Shown one piece after another: positions 1-14,157 of a DNA stretch of 64,000 nucleotides; the stretch's first letter is position 1; each line of letters begins with the position of its first letter. Both the position numbers and the translations under genes were made by a program. This stretch comes from Gibbula magus (taxonomy: Eukaryota > Mollusca > Gastropoda > Trochida > Trochidae), in NCBI GenBank assembly GCA_936450465.1, contig OW388296.1, forward strand, positions 42,636,448 to 42,700,447, written 5' to 3'. The notes under the pieces are model-generated. The model ran no database searches. It was given only the letters and a program-made list of their open reading frames with translations, and was not told the DNA's origin.

Positions 1-3000
1 TCTATGTCAAAGACGAGTACAAACTACATTTTTTTGACAGCGATTCTAATAACTGTCATCAAACTGCATATTTCAGGACCAAACTGGGCTGAGAGGTGCA
101 TTAAATTGTGTTCTATTGAATGGTTATTTCGGATTTCCTCTATCTGTCTTACTATTTAATATATATTCACTCTCACAGAGAGTCGCATAGCCAATTTGTC
201 CGGAAATTATTCTAAGTCAAGGACGAGCACAAACTACATGTTTTCTACAGCGAGGCTAATAAGTGTCATCAAACTGCATATTTCAGGACCAAACCTGGCT
301 GAGATGTTCATTACCTTGAGTTCTATCGAATGGTTATTGCGGATTTCCTCTATCTGTCTTACTATTTAATTTATATTCACTCTTACAGAGAGTCGCATAG
401 CCAATTTGGCCGGAAATTATTCTAAGTCAAAGACAAGCACAAACTACATTTCTTGACAGCGAGGCTAATAACTTTCTGCAAAGTGCATATTTCAGGACCA
501 AACTCGGCTGAGAGGTGCATTACCTTGTGTTCTATCGAATGGTTATTTCGGATTTCCTCTATCTGTCTTACTATTTAATTTATATTCACTCTCAGAGAGA
601 GTCGCATAGCCAATTTGGCCGGAAATTATTCTAAGTCAAAGATGAGCACAAACTACATTTCTTGACAGCGAGGATAATAACTTTCTTCAAATTGCATATT
701 TCAGGACCAAACTGGGCTGAGAGGTTCATTACCTTGTGTTCTATCGAATGGTTATTTCGGATTTCCTCTATCTGTCTGAATTTTTAATTTATATTCACTC
801 TCACAGAGAGTCGCATAGCCAATTTGTCCGGATATTATTCTAAGTCAAAGACGAGCACAAACTACATTTCTTGACAGCGAGGCTAATAACTGTCATCAAA
901 CTGCATATTTCAGGACCAAACTTGGCTGAGATGTTCATTACATTGTGTTCTAACGAATGGTTATTTCGAATTTCCTCTATCTGTCTTACTATTTAATTTA
1001 TATTCACTCTTACAGAGAGTCGCATAGCCAATTTGGCCGGAAATTATTATCAGTCAAATACGAGTACAAACTACATTTCTTGACAGCGAGGCTAATAACT
1101 GTCATCAAACTGCATATTTCAGGACCAAACTGGGCTGAGATGTTCATTACCTTGTGTTCTTTCGAATTGTTATTTCGGATTTCCTCTATCTGTCTTACTA
1201 TTTAATCTATATTCACTCTTACAGAGAGTCGCATACCCAATTTGGCCGGAAATTATTCTCAGTCAAAGACAAGCACAAACTACATTTCTTGACAGCGAGG
1301 CTAATAACTTTCTTCAAACTGCATATTTCAGGACCAAACTTGGCTGAGATGTGCATTACCTTGTGTTCTATTGAATGGTTATTTCGGATTTCCTCTATCT
1401 GTCTTACTATTTAATTTATATTCACTCTCACAGAGAGTCGCATAGCCAATTAGTCCGGAAATTATTCTAAGTCAAGGACGAGCACACACTACATTGTTTC
1501 TACAGCGAGGCTAATAAGTGTCATCAAAATGCATTTTTCAGGACAGAATTTGGCTGAGATGTTCATTACCTTGTGTTCTATCGAAAGGTTATTTCGAATT
1601 TCCTCTATCTGTCTTACTTTTTAATCGTTATTCACTCTTACAGAGAGTCGCTTAGTCAATTTGGCCGGGAATTATTCAATGTCAAAGACGAGTACAAACT
1701 ACATTTCTTGACAGCGAGGCTAATAACTTTCTTCAAATTGCATATTTCAGGACCAAACTGGGCTGAGAGGTGCATTACCTTGTGTTCTATTGAATGGTTA
1801 TTTAGAATTTCCTCTATCTGTCTTACTTTTTAATATATATTCACTCTTACAGATAGTCGCATAGTCAATTTGGCCGGGAATTATTCTATGTCAAAGACGA
1901 GTACAAACTACATGTTTTCTACAGCGAGGCTAATAAGTGTCATCAAACTGCATATTTCAGGACCAAACCTGGCTGAGATGTTCATTACCTTGAGTTCTAT
2001 CGAATGGTTATTGCGGATTTCCTCTATCTGTCTTACTATTTAATTTATATTCACTCTTACAGAGAGTCGCATAGCCAATTTGGCCGGAAATTATTCTAAG
2101 TCAAAGACAAGCACAAACTACATTTCTTGACAGCGAGGCTAATAACTTTCTGCAAAGTGCATATTTCAGGACCAAACTTGGCTGAGAGGTGCATTACCTT
2201 GTGTTCTATCGAATGGTTATTTCGGATTTCCTCTATCTGTCTTACTATTTAATTTATATTCACTCTCAGAGAGAGTCGCATAGCCAATTTGGCCGGAAAT
2301 TATTCTAAGTCAAAGATGAGCACAAACTACATTTCTTGACAGCGAGGATAATAACTTTCTTCAAATTGCATATTTCAGGACCAAACTGGGCTGAGAGGTT
2401 CATTACCTTGTGTTCTATCGAATGGTTATTTCGGATTTCCTCTATCTGTCTGAATTTTTAATTTATATTCACTCTCACAGAGAGTCGCATAGCCAATTTG
2501 TCCGGATATTATTCTAAGTCAAAGACGAGCACAAGCTACATTTCTTGACAGCGAGGCTAATAACTGTCATCAAACTGCATATTTCAGGACCAAACTTGGC
2601 TGAGATGTTCATTACATTGTGTTCTAACGAATGGTTATTTCGAATTTCCTCTATCTGTCTTACTATTTAATTTATATTCACTCTTACAGAGAGTCGCATA
2701 GCCAATTTGGCCGGAAATTATTATCAGTCAAATACGAGTACAAACTACATTTCTTGACAGCGAGGCTAATAACTGTCATCAAACTGCATATTTCAGGACC
2801 AAACTGGGCTGAGATGTTCATTACCTTGTGTTCTTTCGAATGGTTATTTCGGATTTCCTCTATCTGTCTTACTATTTAATCTATATTCACTCTTACAGAG
2901 AGTCGCATACCCAATTTGGCCGGAAATTATTCTCAGTCAAAGACAAGCACAAACTACATTTCTTGACAGCGAGGCTAATAACTTTCTTCAAACTGCATAT

Positions 3001-4366
3001 TTCAGGACCAAACTTGGCTGAGATGTGCATTACCTTGTGTTCTATTGAATGGTTATTTCGGATTTCCTCTATCTGTCTTACTATTTAATTTATATTCACT
3101 CTCACAGAGAGTCGCATAGCCAATTAGTCCGGAAATTATTCTAAGTCAAGGACGAGCACACACTACATTGTTTCTACAGCGAGGCTTATAAATGTCATCA
3201 AAATGCATTTTTCAGGACAGAATTTGGCTGAGATGTTCATTACCTTGTGTTCTATCGAAAGGTTATTTCGAATTTCCTCTATCTGTCTTACTTTTTAATC
3301 TTTATTCACTCTTACAGAGAGTCGCTTAGTCAATTTGGCCGGGAATTATTCAATGTCAAAGACGAGTACAAACTACATTTCTTGACAGCGAGGCTAATAA
3401 CTTTCTTCAAATTGCATATTTCAGGACCAAACTGGGCTGAGAGGTGCATTACCTTGTGTTCTATTGAATGGTTATTTAGAATTTCCTCTATCTGTCTTAC
3501 TTTTTAATATATATTCACTCTTACAGAGAGTCGCATAGTCAATTTGTCCGGAAATTATTCTAAGTCAAGGACGAGCACAAACTACATGTTTTCTACAGCG
3601 AGGCTAATAAGTGTCATCAAACTGCATATTTCAGGACCAAACCTGGCTGAGATGTTCATTACCTTGAGTTCTATCGAATGGTTATTGCGGATTTCCTCTA
3701 TCTGTCTTACTATTTAATTTATATTCACTCTTACAGAGAGTCGCATAGCCAATTTGGCCGGAAATTATTCTAAGTCAAAGACAAGCACAAACTACATTTC
3801 TTGACAGCGAGGCTAATAACTTTCTGCAAAGTGCATATTTCAGGACCAAACTTGGCTGAGAGGTGCATTACCTTGTGTTCTATCGAATGGTTATTTCGGA
3901 TTTCCTCTATCTGTCTTACTATTTAATTTATATTCACTCTCAGAGAGAGTCGCATAGCCAATTTGGCCGGAAATTATTCTAAGTCAAAGATGAGCACAAA
4001 CTACATTTCTTGACAGCGAGGATAATAACTTTCTTCAAATTGCATATTTCAGGACCAAACTGGGCTGAGAGGTTCATTACCTTGTGTTCTATCGAATGGT
4101 TATTTCGGATTTCCTCTATCTGTCTGAATTTTTAATTTATATTCACTCTCACAGAGAGTCGCATAGCCAATTTGTCCGGAAATTATTCTAAGTCAAGGAC
4201 GAGCACAAACTACATGTTTTCTACAGCGAGGCTAATAAGTGTCATCAAACTGCATATTTCAGGACCAAACCTGGCTGAGATGTTCATTACCTTGAGTTCT
4301 ATCGAATGGTTATTGCGGATTTCTTCTATCTGTCTTACTATTTAATTTATATTCACTCTTACAGAG
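1..4366 (+). repeat. Domain 1: 1,674-bp HOR (8 short monomers)
   Basis: Diagnostic features recur at +1,674: ATGTTTTCTACAG at 239, 1,913 and 3,587; CTCAGAGAGAGTCG near 592, 2,266 and 3,940; and CGAAAGGTT at 1,583 and 3,257. Anchors 181, 1855 and 3529 bound two full copies. The third copy holds only three monomers before restarting at 4,157. Only short monomers (209-210 bp) occur here. Typical bases are CTTACTATTTAAT, GGGCTGAGAGG and AACTGTCATCAAAC. Copies differ by few substitutions, for example ATTGTTATTT against ATGGTTATTT near 1,168/2,842. Confidence 0.9.
4157..4366 (+). repeat. HOR phase break: monomer 1 after monomer 3
   Basis: The third 1,674-bp copy begins at 3,529 and should run to about 5,202. 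After three monomers (628 bp) the array returns to a monomer-1 sequence, with GTCCGGAAATTATT, GTCAAGGACG and ATGTTTTCTACAG. Five monomers are therefore missing, as expected from an out-of-register exchange. The next monomer (4,367-4,584) is the first long one in the window, so this is also the edge of the short-only domain. Confidence 0.85.
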
Positions 4367-7300
4367 AGCCGCATAGCCAATTTGGCCAAAAATCACTGAA
4401 ATTAGTCTTAGTCAAAGACGAGAACAAACTACATTTCTTGAAAGCGAGGCTAATAACTTTCTTCAAACTGCATATTTCAGGACCAAACTTGGCTGAGATG
4501 TGCATTACCTTGTGTTCTATCGAATGGTTATTTCGGATTTCCTGTTTTTGTGTTACTTTTTAATCTATATTCACTCTTACAGAGAGTCGCATAGCCAATT
4601 TGGCCGGAAATTATTCTAAGTCAAAGACAAGCACAAACTACATTTCTTGACAGCGAGGCTAATAACTTTCTGCAAAGTGCATATTTCAGGACCAAACTTG
4701 GCTGAGAGGTGCATTACCTTGTGTTCTATCGAATGGTTATTTCGAATGTCCTCTATCTGTCTTACTTTTTAATCTATATTCACTCTTACAGAGAGTCGCA
4801 TAGCCAATTTGGCCGGAAATTATTCTAAGTAAAAGACGAGCACAAACTACATTTCTTGACAGCGAGGCTAATAACTTTCTTCAATCTGCATATTTCAGGA
4901 CCAAACTGGGCTGAGATGTGCATTACCTTGTGTTCTATCGAATGGTTATTTCGGATTTCCTGTTTTTGTGTTACTTTTTAATCTATATTCACTCTTACAG
5001 AGAGTCGCATAGCCAATTTGGCCGGAAATTATTCTAAGTAAAAGACGAGCACAAACTACATTTCTTGACAGCGAGGCTAATAACTTTCTTCAATCTGCAT
5101 ATTTCAGGACCAAACTTGGCTGAGATGTGCATTACCTTGTGTTCTATCGAATGGTTATTTCGGATTTCCTGTTTCTGTGTTACTTTTTAATCTATATTCA
5201 CTCTTACAGAGAGTCGCATAACCAATTTGGCGGGAAATTATTCTAAGTCAAAGACGAGAATAATTTACATTTCTTGACAGCGAGGCTAATAACTTTCTTC
5301 AAACTGTATATTTCAGGACCAAACTTGGCTGAAATGTGCATTGCCTTGTGTTCTATCGAATGGTTATTTCGGATTTCCTGTTTTTGTGTTACTTTTTAAT
5401 CTATATTCACTCTTACAGAGATTCGCATAGTCAATTTGGCCGTAAATTATTCTATGTCAAAAATGAGCACAAACTACATTTTTTGGACAGCGAGGGTAAT
5501 AACTTTCTTCAATCTGCATATTTCAGGACCAAACTTGGCTGAAATGTGCATTACCTTGTGTTCTATCGAATGGTTATTTCGAATTTCCTCTTTCTATCAT
5601 ACTTTTTAATCTATATTCACTCTTACAGAGAGTCGCATAGCCAATTTGGACAAAAATCCCTTAACTTATTTTAAGTCAAAGACGAGCACAAACTACATAT
5701 CTTGACAGCGAGGCTAATAACTTTCTTCAAACTGCATATTTCAGGACCAAACTTGGCTGAGATGTGCGTTACATTGTGTTCTATCGAATGGTTATTTCGG
5801 ATTTCCTCTATCTGTCTTCCTTTTAAATCTATATTCACTCATAGAGAGATTCGCATAGTCAATTTGGCCGTAAATTATTCTATGTCAAAAATGAGCACAA
5901 ACTACATTTTTTGGACAGCGAGGGTAATAACTTTCTTCAATCTGCATATTTCAGGACCAAACTTGGCTGAAATGTGCATTACCTTGTGTTCTATCAAATG
6001 GTTATTTCGGATTTCCTCCATCTGTCTTACTTTTTAATCTATATTCACTCTTACAGAGAGCCGCATATCCAATTTGGCCAAAAATCACGTAAATTATTCT
6101 AAGTCAAAGACGAGAACAAACTCCATTTCTTGAGAGCGAGGCTAATAACTTTCTTCAAACTGCATATTTCAGGACCAAACTTGGCTGAGATGTGCATTAC
6201 CTTGTGTTCTATCGAATGGTTATTTCGGATTTCCTGTTTTTGTGTTACTTTTTAATCTATATTCACTCTTACAGAGAGTCGCATAGCCAATTTGGCGGGA
6301 AATTATTCTAAGTAAAAGACGAGTAAAACTACATTTCTTGACAGCGAGGCTAATAACTTTCTTCAATCTGCATATTTCAGGACCAAACTTGGCTGAGATG
6401 TGCATTACCTTGTGTTCTATCGAATGGTTATTTCGGATTTCCTGTTTCTGTGTTACTTTTTAATCTATATTCACTCTTACAGAGAGTCGCATAACCAATT
6501 TGGCCGGAAATTATTCTAAGTCAAAGACGAGAATAATTTACATTTCTTGACAGCGAGGCTAATAACTTTCTTCAAACTGTATATTTCAGGACCAAACTGG
6601 GCTGAGATGTGCATTACCTTGTGTTCTATCGAATGGTTATTTCGGATTTCCTGTTTCTGTGTTACTTTTTAATCTATATTCACTCTTACAGAGAGTCGCA
6701 TAGACAATTTGGCCGGAAATTATTCTAAGTAAAAAATGAGCACAAAATACATTTTTGGACAGCGAGGCTAATAACTTTCTTCAATCTGCATATTTCAGGA
6801 CCAAACTTGGCTGAAATGTGCATTACCTTGTGTTCTATCGAATGGTTATTTCGGATTTCCTCTATCTGTGTTACTTTTAAATCTATATTCACTTTTACAG
6901 AGAGTCGCATAGCCAATTTGGCCGGAAATTATTCTAAGTCAAAGACGAGAACAAACTACATTTCTTGACAGCGAGGCTAATAACTTTGTTCAAACTGCAT
7001 ATTTCAGGACCAAACGTGGCTGAGATGTGCATTACCTTGTGTTCTATCGAATGTTTATTTCTCATGTTCTCTATCTGTGTTACTTTTTAATCTATATTCA
7101 CTCTTACAGAGAGTCGCATAGCCAATTTGGCCGGAAATTATTCTAAGTCAAAGACGAGAACAAACTACATTTCTTGACAGCGAGGCTAATAACTTTGTTC
7201 AAACTGCATATTTCAGGAAAAAACTTTGCTGATATGTGCACTACCTTGTGTTCTATCGAATGGTTATTTCGAATTTCCTCTTTCTATCATACTTTTTAAT

Positions 7301-8593
7301 CTATATTCACTCTTACAGAGAGTCGCATAGCCAATTTGGACAAAAATCCCTTAACTTATTTTAAGTCAAAGACGAGAACAAACTCCATTTCTTGAGAGCG
7401 AGGCTAATAACTTTCTTCAAACTGCATATTTCAGGACCAAACTTGGCTGAGATGTTCATTACCTTGTGTTCTATCGAAAGGTTATTGCGGATTTCCTCTA
7501 TCTGTCTTACTTTTTAATATATATTCACTCTTACAGAGAGTCGCATAGCCAATTTGGCCGGAAATTATTCTCAGTCAAAGACAAGCACAAACTACATTTC
7601 TTGACAGCGAGGCTAATAACTTTCTGCAAAGTGCATATTTCAGGACCAAACTTGGCTGAGAGGTGCATTACCTTGATTTCTATCGAATGGTTATTGCGGA
7701 TTTCCTCTATCTGTCTTACTATTTAATTTATATTCACTCTTACAGAGAGTCGCATAGCCAATTTGGCCGGAAATTATTCTAAGTCAAAGACGAGCACAAA
7801 CTACATTTCTTGACACCGAGGCTAATAACTTTCTTCAAAATGCATATTTCAGGACGAAACTGGGCTGAGAGGTTCATTACCTTGTGTTCTATCGAAAGGT
7901 TATTTCGGATTTCCTCTATCTGTCTTACTATTTAATTTATATTCACTCTCACAGAGAGTCGCATAGCCAATTTGGCCGGAAATTATTCTCATTCAAAGAC
8001 AGGCACAAACTACATTTCTTGACAGCGAGGCTAATAACTTTCTTCAAACTGCATTTTTCAGGACCAAACTTGGCTGAGATGTGCATTTTATTGTGTTCTA
8101 TTGAATGGTTATTTCGGATTTCCTGTTTCTGTGTTACTTTTTAATCTATATTCACTCTTACAGAGAGTCGCATAGCCAATTTGGACAAAAATCCCTTAAC
8201 TTATTTTAAGTCAAAGACGAGCACAAACTACATTTCTTGACAGCGAGGCTAATAACTTTCTTCAAACTGCATATTTCAGGACCAAACTTGGCTGAGATGT
8301 GCGTTACATTGTGTTCTATCGAATGGTTATTTCGGATTTCCTCTATCTGTCTTCCTTTTAAATCTATATTCACTCATAGAGAGATTCGCATAGTCAATTT
8401 GGCCGTAAATTATTCTATGTCAAAAATGAGCACAAACTAAATTTTTTGGACAGCGAGGGTAATAACTTTCTTCAATCTGCATATTTCAGGACCAAACTTG
8501 GCTGAAATGTGCATTACCTTGTGTTCTATCAAATGATTATTTCGGATTTCCTCCATCTGTCTTACTATTTAATTTATATTCACTCTCACAGAG

Positions 8594-8660
8594 AGTCGCA
8601 TAGCCAATTTGGCCGGAAATTATTCTCATTCAAAGACAGGCACAAACTACATTTCTTGAG
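8594..8660 (+). repeat. 67-bp monomer fragment (142-bp deletion), copy 1
   Basis: The monomer runs from AGTCGCATAG through GAAATTATTCTCATTCAAAG and GGCACAAACTACATTTCTTG, then jumps directly to the next AGTCGCATAG. It lacks the core and the whole 3' part. The join reads CTTGAGAGTCGC. If the parent had CTTGAGAGCG, the junction shares GAGAG with ACAGAGAGTCGC, which suggests a short-homology deletion. The same junction is the signature of the 921-bp units further right. Confidence 0.88.
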
Positions 8661-8805
8661 AGTCGCATAGCCAATTTGGACAAAAATCCCTTAACTTATT
8701 TTAAGTCAAAGACGAGCACAAACTACATTTCTTGACAGCGAGGCTAATAACTTTCTTCAAACTGCATATTTCAGGACCAAACTTGGCTGAGATGTGCGTT
8801 ACCTT

Positions 8806-8816
8806 GTGTTCCATTT
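8806..8816 (+). repeat. 11-bp deletion in monomer core, copy 1
   Basis: TGTTCTATCGAATGGTTATTTC is shortened to TGTTCCATTTCC. The monomer 8,661-8,867 is 207 bp instead of 218. It removes the normally conserved TATCGAATGG. Confidence 0.85.
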
Positions 8817-11394
8817 CCGATTTCCTCTATCCGTCTTCCTTTTAAATCTATATTCACTCATAGAGAGATTCGCATAGTCAATTTGGCCGTAAATTATTCT
8901 ATGTCAAAAATGAGCACAAACTACATTTTTTGGACAGCGAGGGTAATAACTTTTTTCAATCTGCATATTTCAGGACCAAACTTGGCTGAAATGTGCATTA
9001 CCTTGTGTTCTATCAAATGGTTATTTCGGATTTCCTCCATCTGTCTTACTTTTTAATCTATATTCACTCTTACAGAGAGCCGCATAGCCAATTTGGCAAA
9101 AAATCACGGAAATTATTCTAAGTCAAAGACGAGAACAAACTACATTTCTTGAGAGCGAGGCTAATAACTTTCTTCAAACTGGATATTTCAGGACCAAACT
9201 TGGCTGAGATGTGCATTACCTTGTGTTCTATCGAATGGTTATTTCGGATTTCCTGTTTTTGTGTTACTTTTTAATCTATATTCACTCTTACAGAGAGTCG
9301 CATAGCCAATTTGGCCGGAAATTATTCTAAGTAAAAGACGAGCACAAACTACATTTCTTGACAGCGAGGCTAATAACTTTCTTCAATCTGCATATTTCAG
9401 GACCAAACTTGGCTGAGATGTGCATTACCTTGTGTTCTATCGAATGGTTATTTCGGATTTCCTGTTTCTGTGTTACTTTTTAATCTATATTCACTCTTAC
9501 AGAGAGTCGCATAGCCAATTTGGCCGGAAATTATTCTAAGTAAAAGACGAGCACAAACTACATTTCTTGACAGCGAGGCTAATAACTTTCTTCAATTTGC
9601 ATATTTCAGGACCAAACTTGGCTGAGATGTGCATTACCTTGTGTTCTATCGAATGGTTATTTCGGATTTCCTGTTTTTGTGTTACTTTTTAATCTATATT
9701 CACTCTTACAGAGAGTCGCATAGCCAATTTGGCCGGAAATTATTCTAAGTAAAAGACGAGCACAAACTACATTTCTTGACAGCGAGGCTACTAACTTTCT
9801 TCAATCTGCATATTTCAGGACCAAACTTGGCTGAGATGTGCATTACCTTGTGTTCTATCGAATGGTTATTTCGGATTTCCTGTTTCTGTGTTACTTTTTA
9901 ATCTATATTCAATCTTACAGAGAGTCGCATAGCCAATTTGGCCGGAAATTATTCGAAGTAAAAGACGAGCACAAACTACATTTCTTGACAGCGAGGCTAA
10001 TAACTTCTTCAATCTGCATATTTCAGGACCAAACTTGGCTGAGATGTGCATTACCTTGTGTTCTATTGAATGGTTATTTCGGATTTCCTGTTTCTGTGTT
10101 ACTTTTTAATCTATATTCACTCTTACAGAGAGTCGCATAGCCAATTTGGCCGGAAATTATTCTAAGTCAAAGACGAGAACAAACTACATTTCTTGACAGC
10201 GAGGCTAATAACTTTCTTCAAACTGCATATTTCAGGACCAAACTTGGCTGAGATGTGCATTACCTTGTGTTCTATCGAATGGTTATTTCGGATTTCCTGT
10301 TTCTGTGTTACTTTTTAATCTATATTCACTCTTACAGAGAGTCGCATAGCCAATTTGGCCGGAAATTATTCTAAGTCAAAAATGAGCACAAAATACATTT
10401 TTTGGACAGCGAGGCTAATAACTTTCTTCAATCTGCATATTTCAGGACCAAACTTGGCTGAAACGTGCATTACCTTGTGTTCTATCGAATGGTTATTTCG
10501 GATTTCCTGTTTCTGTGTTACTTTTTAATCTATATTCACTCTTACAGAGAGTCGCATAGCCAATTTGGCCGGAAATTATTATAAGTAAAAGACGAGCACA
10601 AACTACATTTCTTGACAGCGAGGCTAATAACTTTCTTCAATCTGCATATTTCAGGACCAAACTTGGCTGAGATGTGCATTACCTTGTGTTCTATCGAATG
10701 GTTATTTCTCATGTTCTCTATCTGTGTTACTTTTTAATCTATATTCACTCTTACAGAGAGTCGCATAGCCAATTTGGCCAAAAATCACGGAAATTATTCT
10801 AAGTCAAAGACGAGAACAAACTACATTTCTTGAGAGCGAGGCTAATAACTTTCTTCAATCTGCATATTTCAGGACCAAACGTGGCTGAGATGTGCATTAC
10901 CTTGTGTTCTATCGAATGGTTATTTCTCATGTTCTCTATCTGTGTTACTATTTAATTTATATTCACTCTTACAGAGAGTCGCATAGCCAATTTGGCCTGA
11001 AATTATTCTCAGTCAAAGACAAGCACAAACTACATTTCTTGACAGCGAGGCTAATAACTTTCTGCAAAGTGCATATTTCAGGACCAAACTTGGCTGAGAG
11101 GTGCATTACCTTGTGTTCTATCGAATGGTTATTTCGAATGTCCTCTATCTGTCTTACTTTTTAATCTATATTCACTCTTACAGAGAGTCGCATAGCCAAT
11201 TTGGCCGGAAATTATTCTAAGTCAAAGACGAGCACAAACTACATTTCTTGACAGCGAGGCTAATAACTTTCTTCAAATTGCATATTTCAGGACGAAACTG
11301 GGCTGAGAGGTTCATTACCTTGTGTTCTATCGAAAGGTTATTTCGGATTTCCTCTATCTGTCTTACTATTTAATTTATATTCACTCTCACAGAG

Positions 11395-11461
11395 AGTCGC
11401 ATAGCCAATTTGGCCGGAAATTATTCTCATTCAAAGACAGGCACAAACTACATTTCTTGAG
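11395..11461 (+). repeat. 67-bp monomer fragment, copy 2
   Basis: Same 142-bp internal deletion and same CTTGAGAGTCGC join as at 8,594, including the private GAAATTATTCTCATTCAAAG sequence. All copies therefore descend from one deletion event. Confidence 0.9.
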
Positions 11462-12315
11462 AGTCGCATAGCCAATTTGGACAAAAATCCCTTAACTTAT
11501 TTTAAGTCAAAGACGAGCACAAACTACATTTCTTGACAGCGAGGCTAATAACTTTCTTCAAACTGCATATTTCAGGACCAAACTTGGCTGAGATGTGCAT
11601 TACCTTGTGTTCTATCGAATGGTTATTTCTCATGTTCTCTATCTGTGTTACTTTTTAATCTATATTCACTCTTACAGAGAGTCGCATAGCCAATTTGGCC
11701 AAAAATCACGGAAATTATTCTAAGTCAAAGACGAGAACAAACTACATTTCTTGAGAGCGAGGCTAATAACTTTCTTCAATCTGCATATTTCAGGACCAAA
11801 CGTGGCTGAGATGTGCATTACCTTGTGTTCTATCGAATGGTTATTTCTCATGTTCTCTATCTGTGTTACTATTTAATTTATATTCACTCTTACAGAGAGT
11901 CGCATAGCCAATTTGGCCGGAAATTATTCTCAGTCAAAGACAAGCACAAACTACATTTCTTGACAGCGAGGCTAATAACTTTCTTCAAAGTGCATATTTC
12001 AGGACCAAACTTGGCTGAGAGGTGCATTACCTTGTTTTCTATCGAATGGTTATTTCGAATGTCCTCTATCTGTCTTACTTTTTAATCTATATTCACTCTT
12101 ACAGAGAGTCGCATAGCCAATTTGGCCGGAAATTATTCTAAGTCAAAGACGAGCACAAACTACATTTCTTGACAGCGAGGCTAATAACTTTCTTCAAATT
12201 GCATATTTCAGGACGAAACTGGGCTGAGAGGTTCATTACCTTGTGTTCTATCGAAAGGTTATTTCGGATTTCCTCTATCTGTCTTACTATTTAATTTATA
12301 TTCACTCTCACAGAG

Positions 12316-12382
12316 AGTCGCATAGCCAATTTGGCCGGAAATTATTCTCATTCAAAGACAGGCACAAACTACATTTCTTGAG
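12316..12382 (+). repeat. 67-bp monomer fragment, copy 3
   Basis: In phase with copy 2 at +921 bp. Same junction and same private variants. Confidence 0.9.
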
Positions 12383-13236
12383 AGTCGCATAGCCAATTTG
12401 GACAAAAATCCCTTAACTTATTTTAAGTCAAAGACGAGCACAAACTACATTTCTTGACAGCGAGGCTAATAACTTTCTTCAAACTGCATATTTCAGGACC
12501 AAACTTGGCTGAGATGTGCATTACCTTGTGTTCTATCGAATGGTTATTTCTCATGTTCTCTATCTGTGTTACTTTTTAATCTATATTCACTCTTACAGAG
12601 AGTCGCATAGCCAATTTGGCCAAAAATCACGGAAATTATTCTAAGTCAAAGACGAGAACAAACTACATTTCTTGAGAGCGAGGCTAATAACTTTCTTCAA
12701 TCTGCATATTTCAGGACCAAACGTGGCTGAGATGTGCATTACCTTGTGTTCTATCGAATGGTTATTTCTCATGTTCTCTATCTGTGTTACTATTTAATTT
12801 ATATTCACTCTTACAGAGAGTCGCATAGCCAATTTGGCCGGAAATTATTCTCAGTCAAAGACAAGCACAAACTACATTTCTTGACAGCGAGGCTAATAAC
12901 TTTCTTCAAAGTGCATATTTCAGGACCAAACTTGGCTGAGAGGTGCATTACCTTGTGTTCTATCGAATGGTTATTTCGAATGTCCTCTATCTGTCTTACT
13001 TTTTAATCTATATTCACTCTTACAGAGAGTCGCATAGCCAATTTGGCCGGAAATTATTCTAAGTCAAAGACGAGCACAAACTACATTTCTTGACAGCGAG
13101 GCTAATAACTTTCTTCAAATTGCATATTTCAGGACGAAACTGGGCTGAGAGGTTCATTACCTTGTGTTCTATCGAAAGGTTATTTCGGATTTCCTCTATC
13201 TGTCTTACTATTTAATTTATATTCACTCTCACAGAG

Positions 13237-13303
13237 AGTCGCATAGCCAATTTGGCCGGAAATTATTCTCATTCAAAGACAGGCACAAACTACATTTCTT
13301 GAG
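13237..13303 (+). repeat. 67-bp monomer fragment, copy 4
   Basis: In phase with copy 3 at +921 bp. Same junction and same private variants. Confidence 0.9.
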
Positions 13304-14157
13304 AGTCGCATAGCCAATTTGGACAAAAATCCCTTAACTTATTTTAAGTCAAAGACGAGCACAAACTACATTTCTTGACAGCGAGGCTAATAACTTTCTT
13401 CAAACTGCATATTTCAGGACCAAACTTGGCTGAGATGTGCATTACCTTGTGTTCTATCGAATGGTTATTTCTCATGTTCTCTATCTGTGTTACTTTTTAA
13501 TCTATATTCACTCTTACAGAGAGTCGCATAGCCAATTTGGCCAAAAATCACGGAAATTATTCTAAGTCAAAGACGAGAACAAACTACATTTCTTGAGAGC
13601 GAGGCTAATAACTTTCTTCAATCTGCATATTTCAGGACCAAACGTGGCTGAGATGTGCATTACCTTGTGTTCTATCGAATGGTTATTTCTCATGTTCTCT
13701 ATCTGTGTTACTATTTAATTTATATTCACTCTTACAGAGAGTCGCATAGCCAATTTGGCCGGAAATTATTCTCAGTCAAAGACAAGCACAAACTACATTT
13801 CTTGACAGCGAGGCTAATAACTTTCTGCAAAGTGCATATTTCAGGACCAAACTTGGCTGAGAGGTGCATTACCTTGTGTTCTATCGAATGGTTATTTCGA
13901 ATGTCCTCTATCTGTCTTACTTTTTAATCTATATTCACTCTTACAGAGAGTCGCATAGCCAATTTGGCCGGAAATTATTCTAAGTCAAAGACGAGCACAA
14001 ACTACATTTCTTGACAGCGAGGCTAATAACTTTCTTCAAATTGCATATTTCAGGACGAAACTGGGCTGAGAGGTTCATTACCTTGTGTTCTATCGAAAGG
14101 TTATTTCGGATTTCCTCTATCTGTCTTACTATTTAATTTATATTCACTCTCACAGAG

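Larger units (their letters stand above)
4367..10639 (+). repeat. Domain 2: mixed short/long monomers, no clean period
   Basis: Short monomers with ATTTCCTGTTTCTGTGTTAC or ATTTCCTGTTTTTGTGTTAC dominate, many with AAGTAAAAGACGAG. Long monomers and S-type junctions are interspersed. Local duplications are visible: the block with GGACAAAAATCCC followed by the S-type junction occurs at 5,647-5,990 and again at 8,179-8,525. Segment 8,571-9,420 reappears at 14,135-14,985 (offset 5,564). The run 9,295-10,380 is a string of almost identical short monomers. One monomer (6,277-6,484) is 208 bp because a base is lost in GAGTAAAACTAC. Confidence 0.75.

Noticed and set aside
5702..6037. Open frame of 111 codons (also at 17,228, 18,502, 38,859 and 42,469) with hydrophobic stretches, as a possible small membrane protein
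   Set aside because: It begins at TTG in the monomer and is open only because the S-type variant changes TTTTTAATC to TTTTAAATC. Its conservation is that of the DNA repeat. The hydrophobic look comes from T-rich codons.
8594..8660. Insertion element or target-site duplication at the 67-bp fragment
   Set aside because: All 67 bases belong to the monomer. The junction is a simple internal deletion with GAGAG homology.
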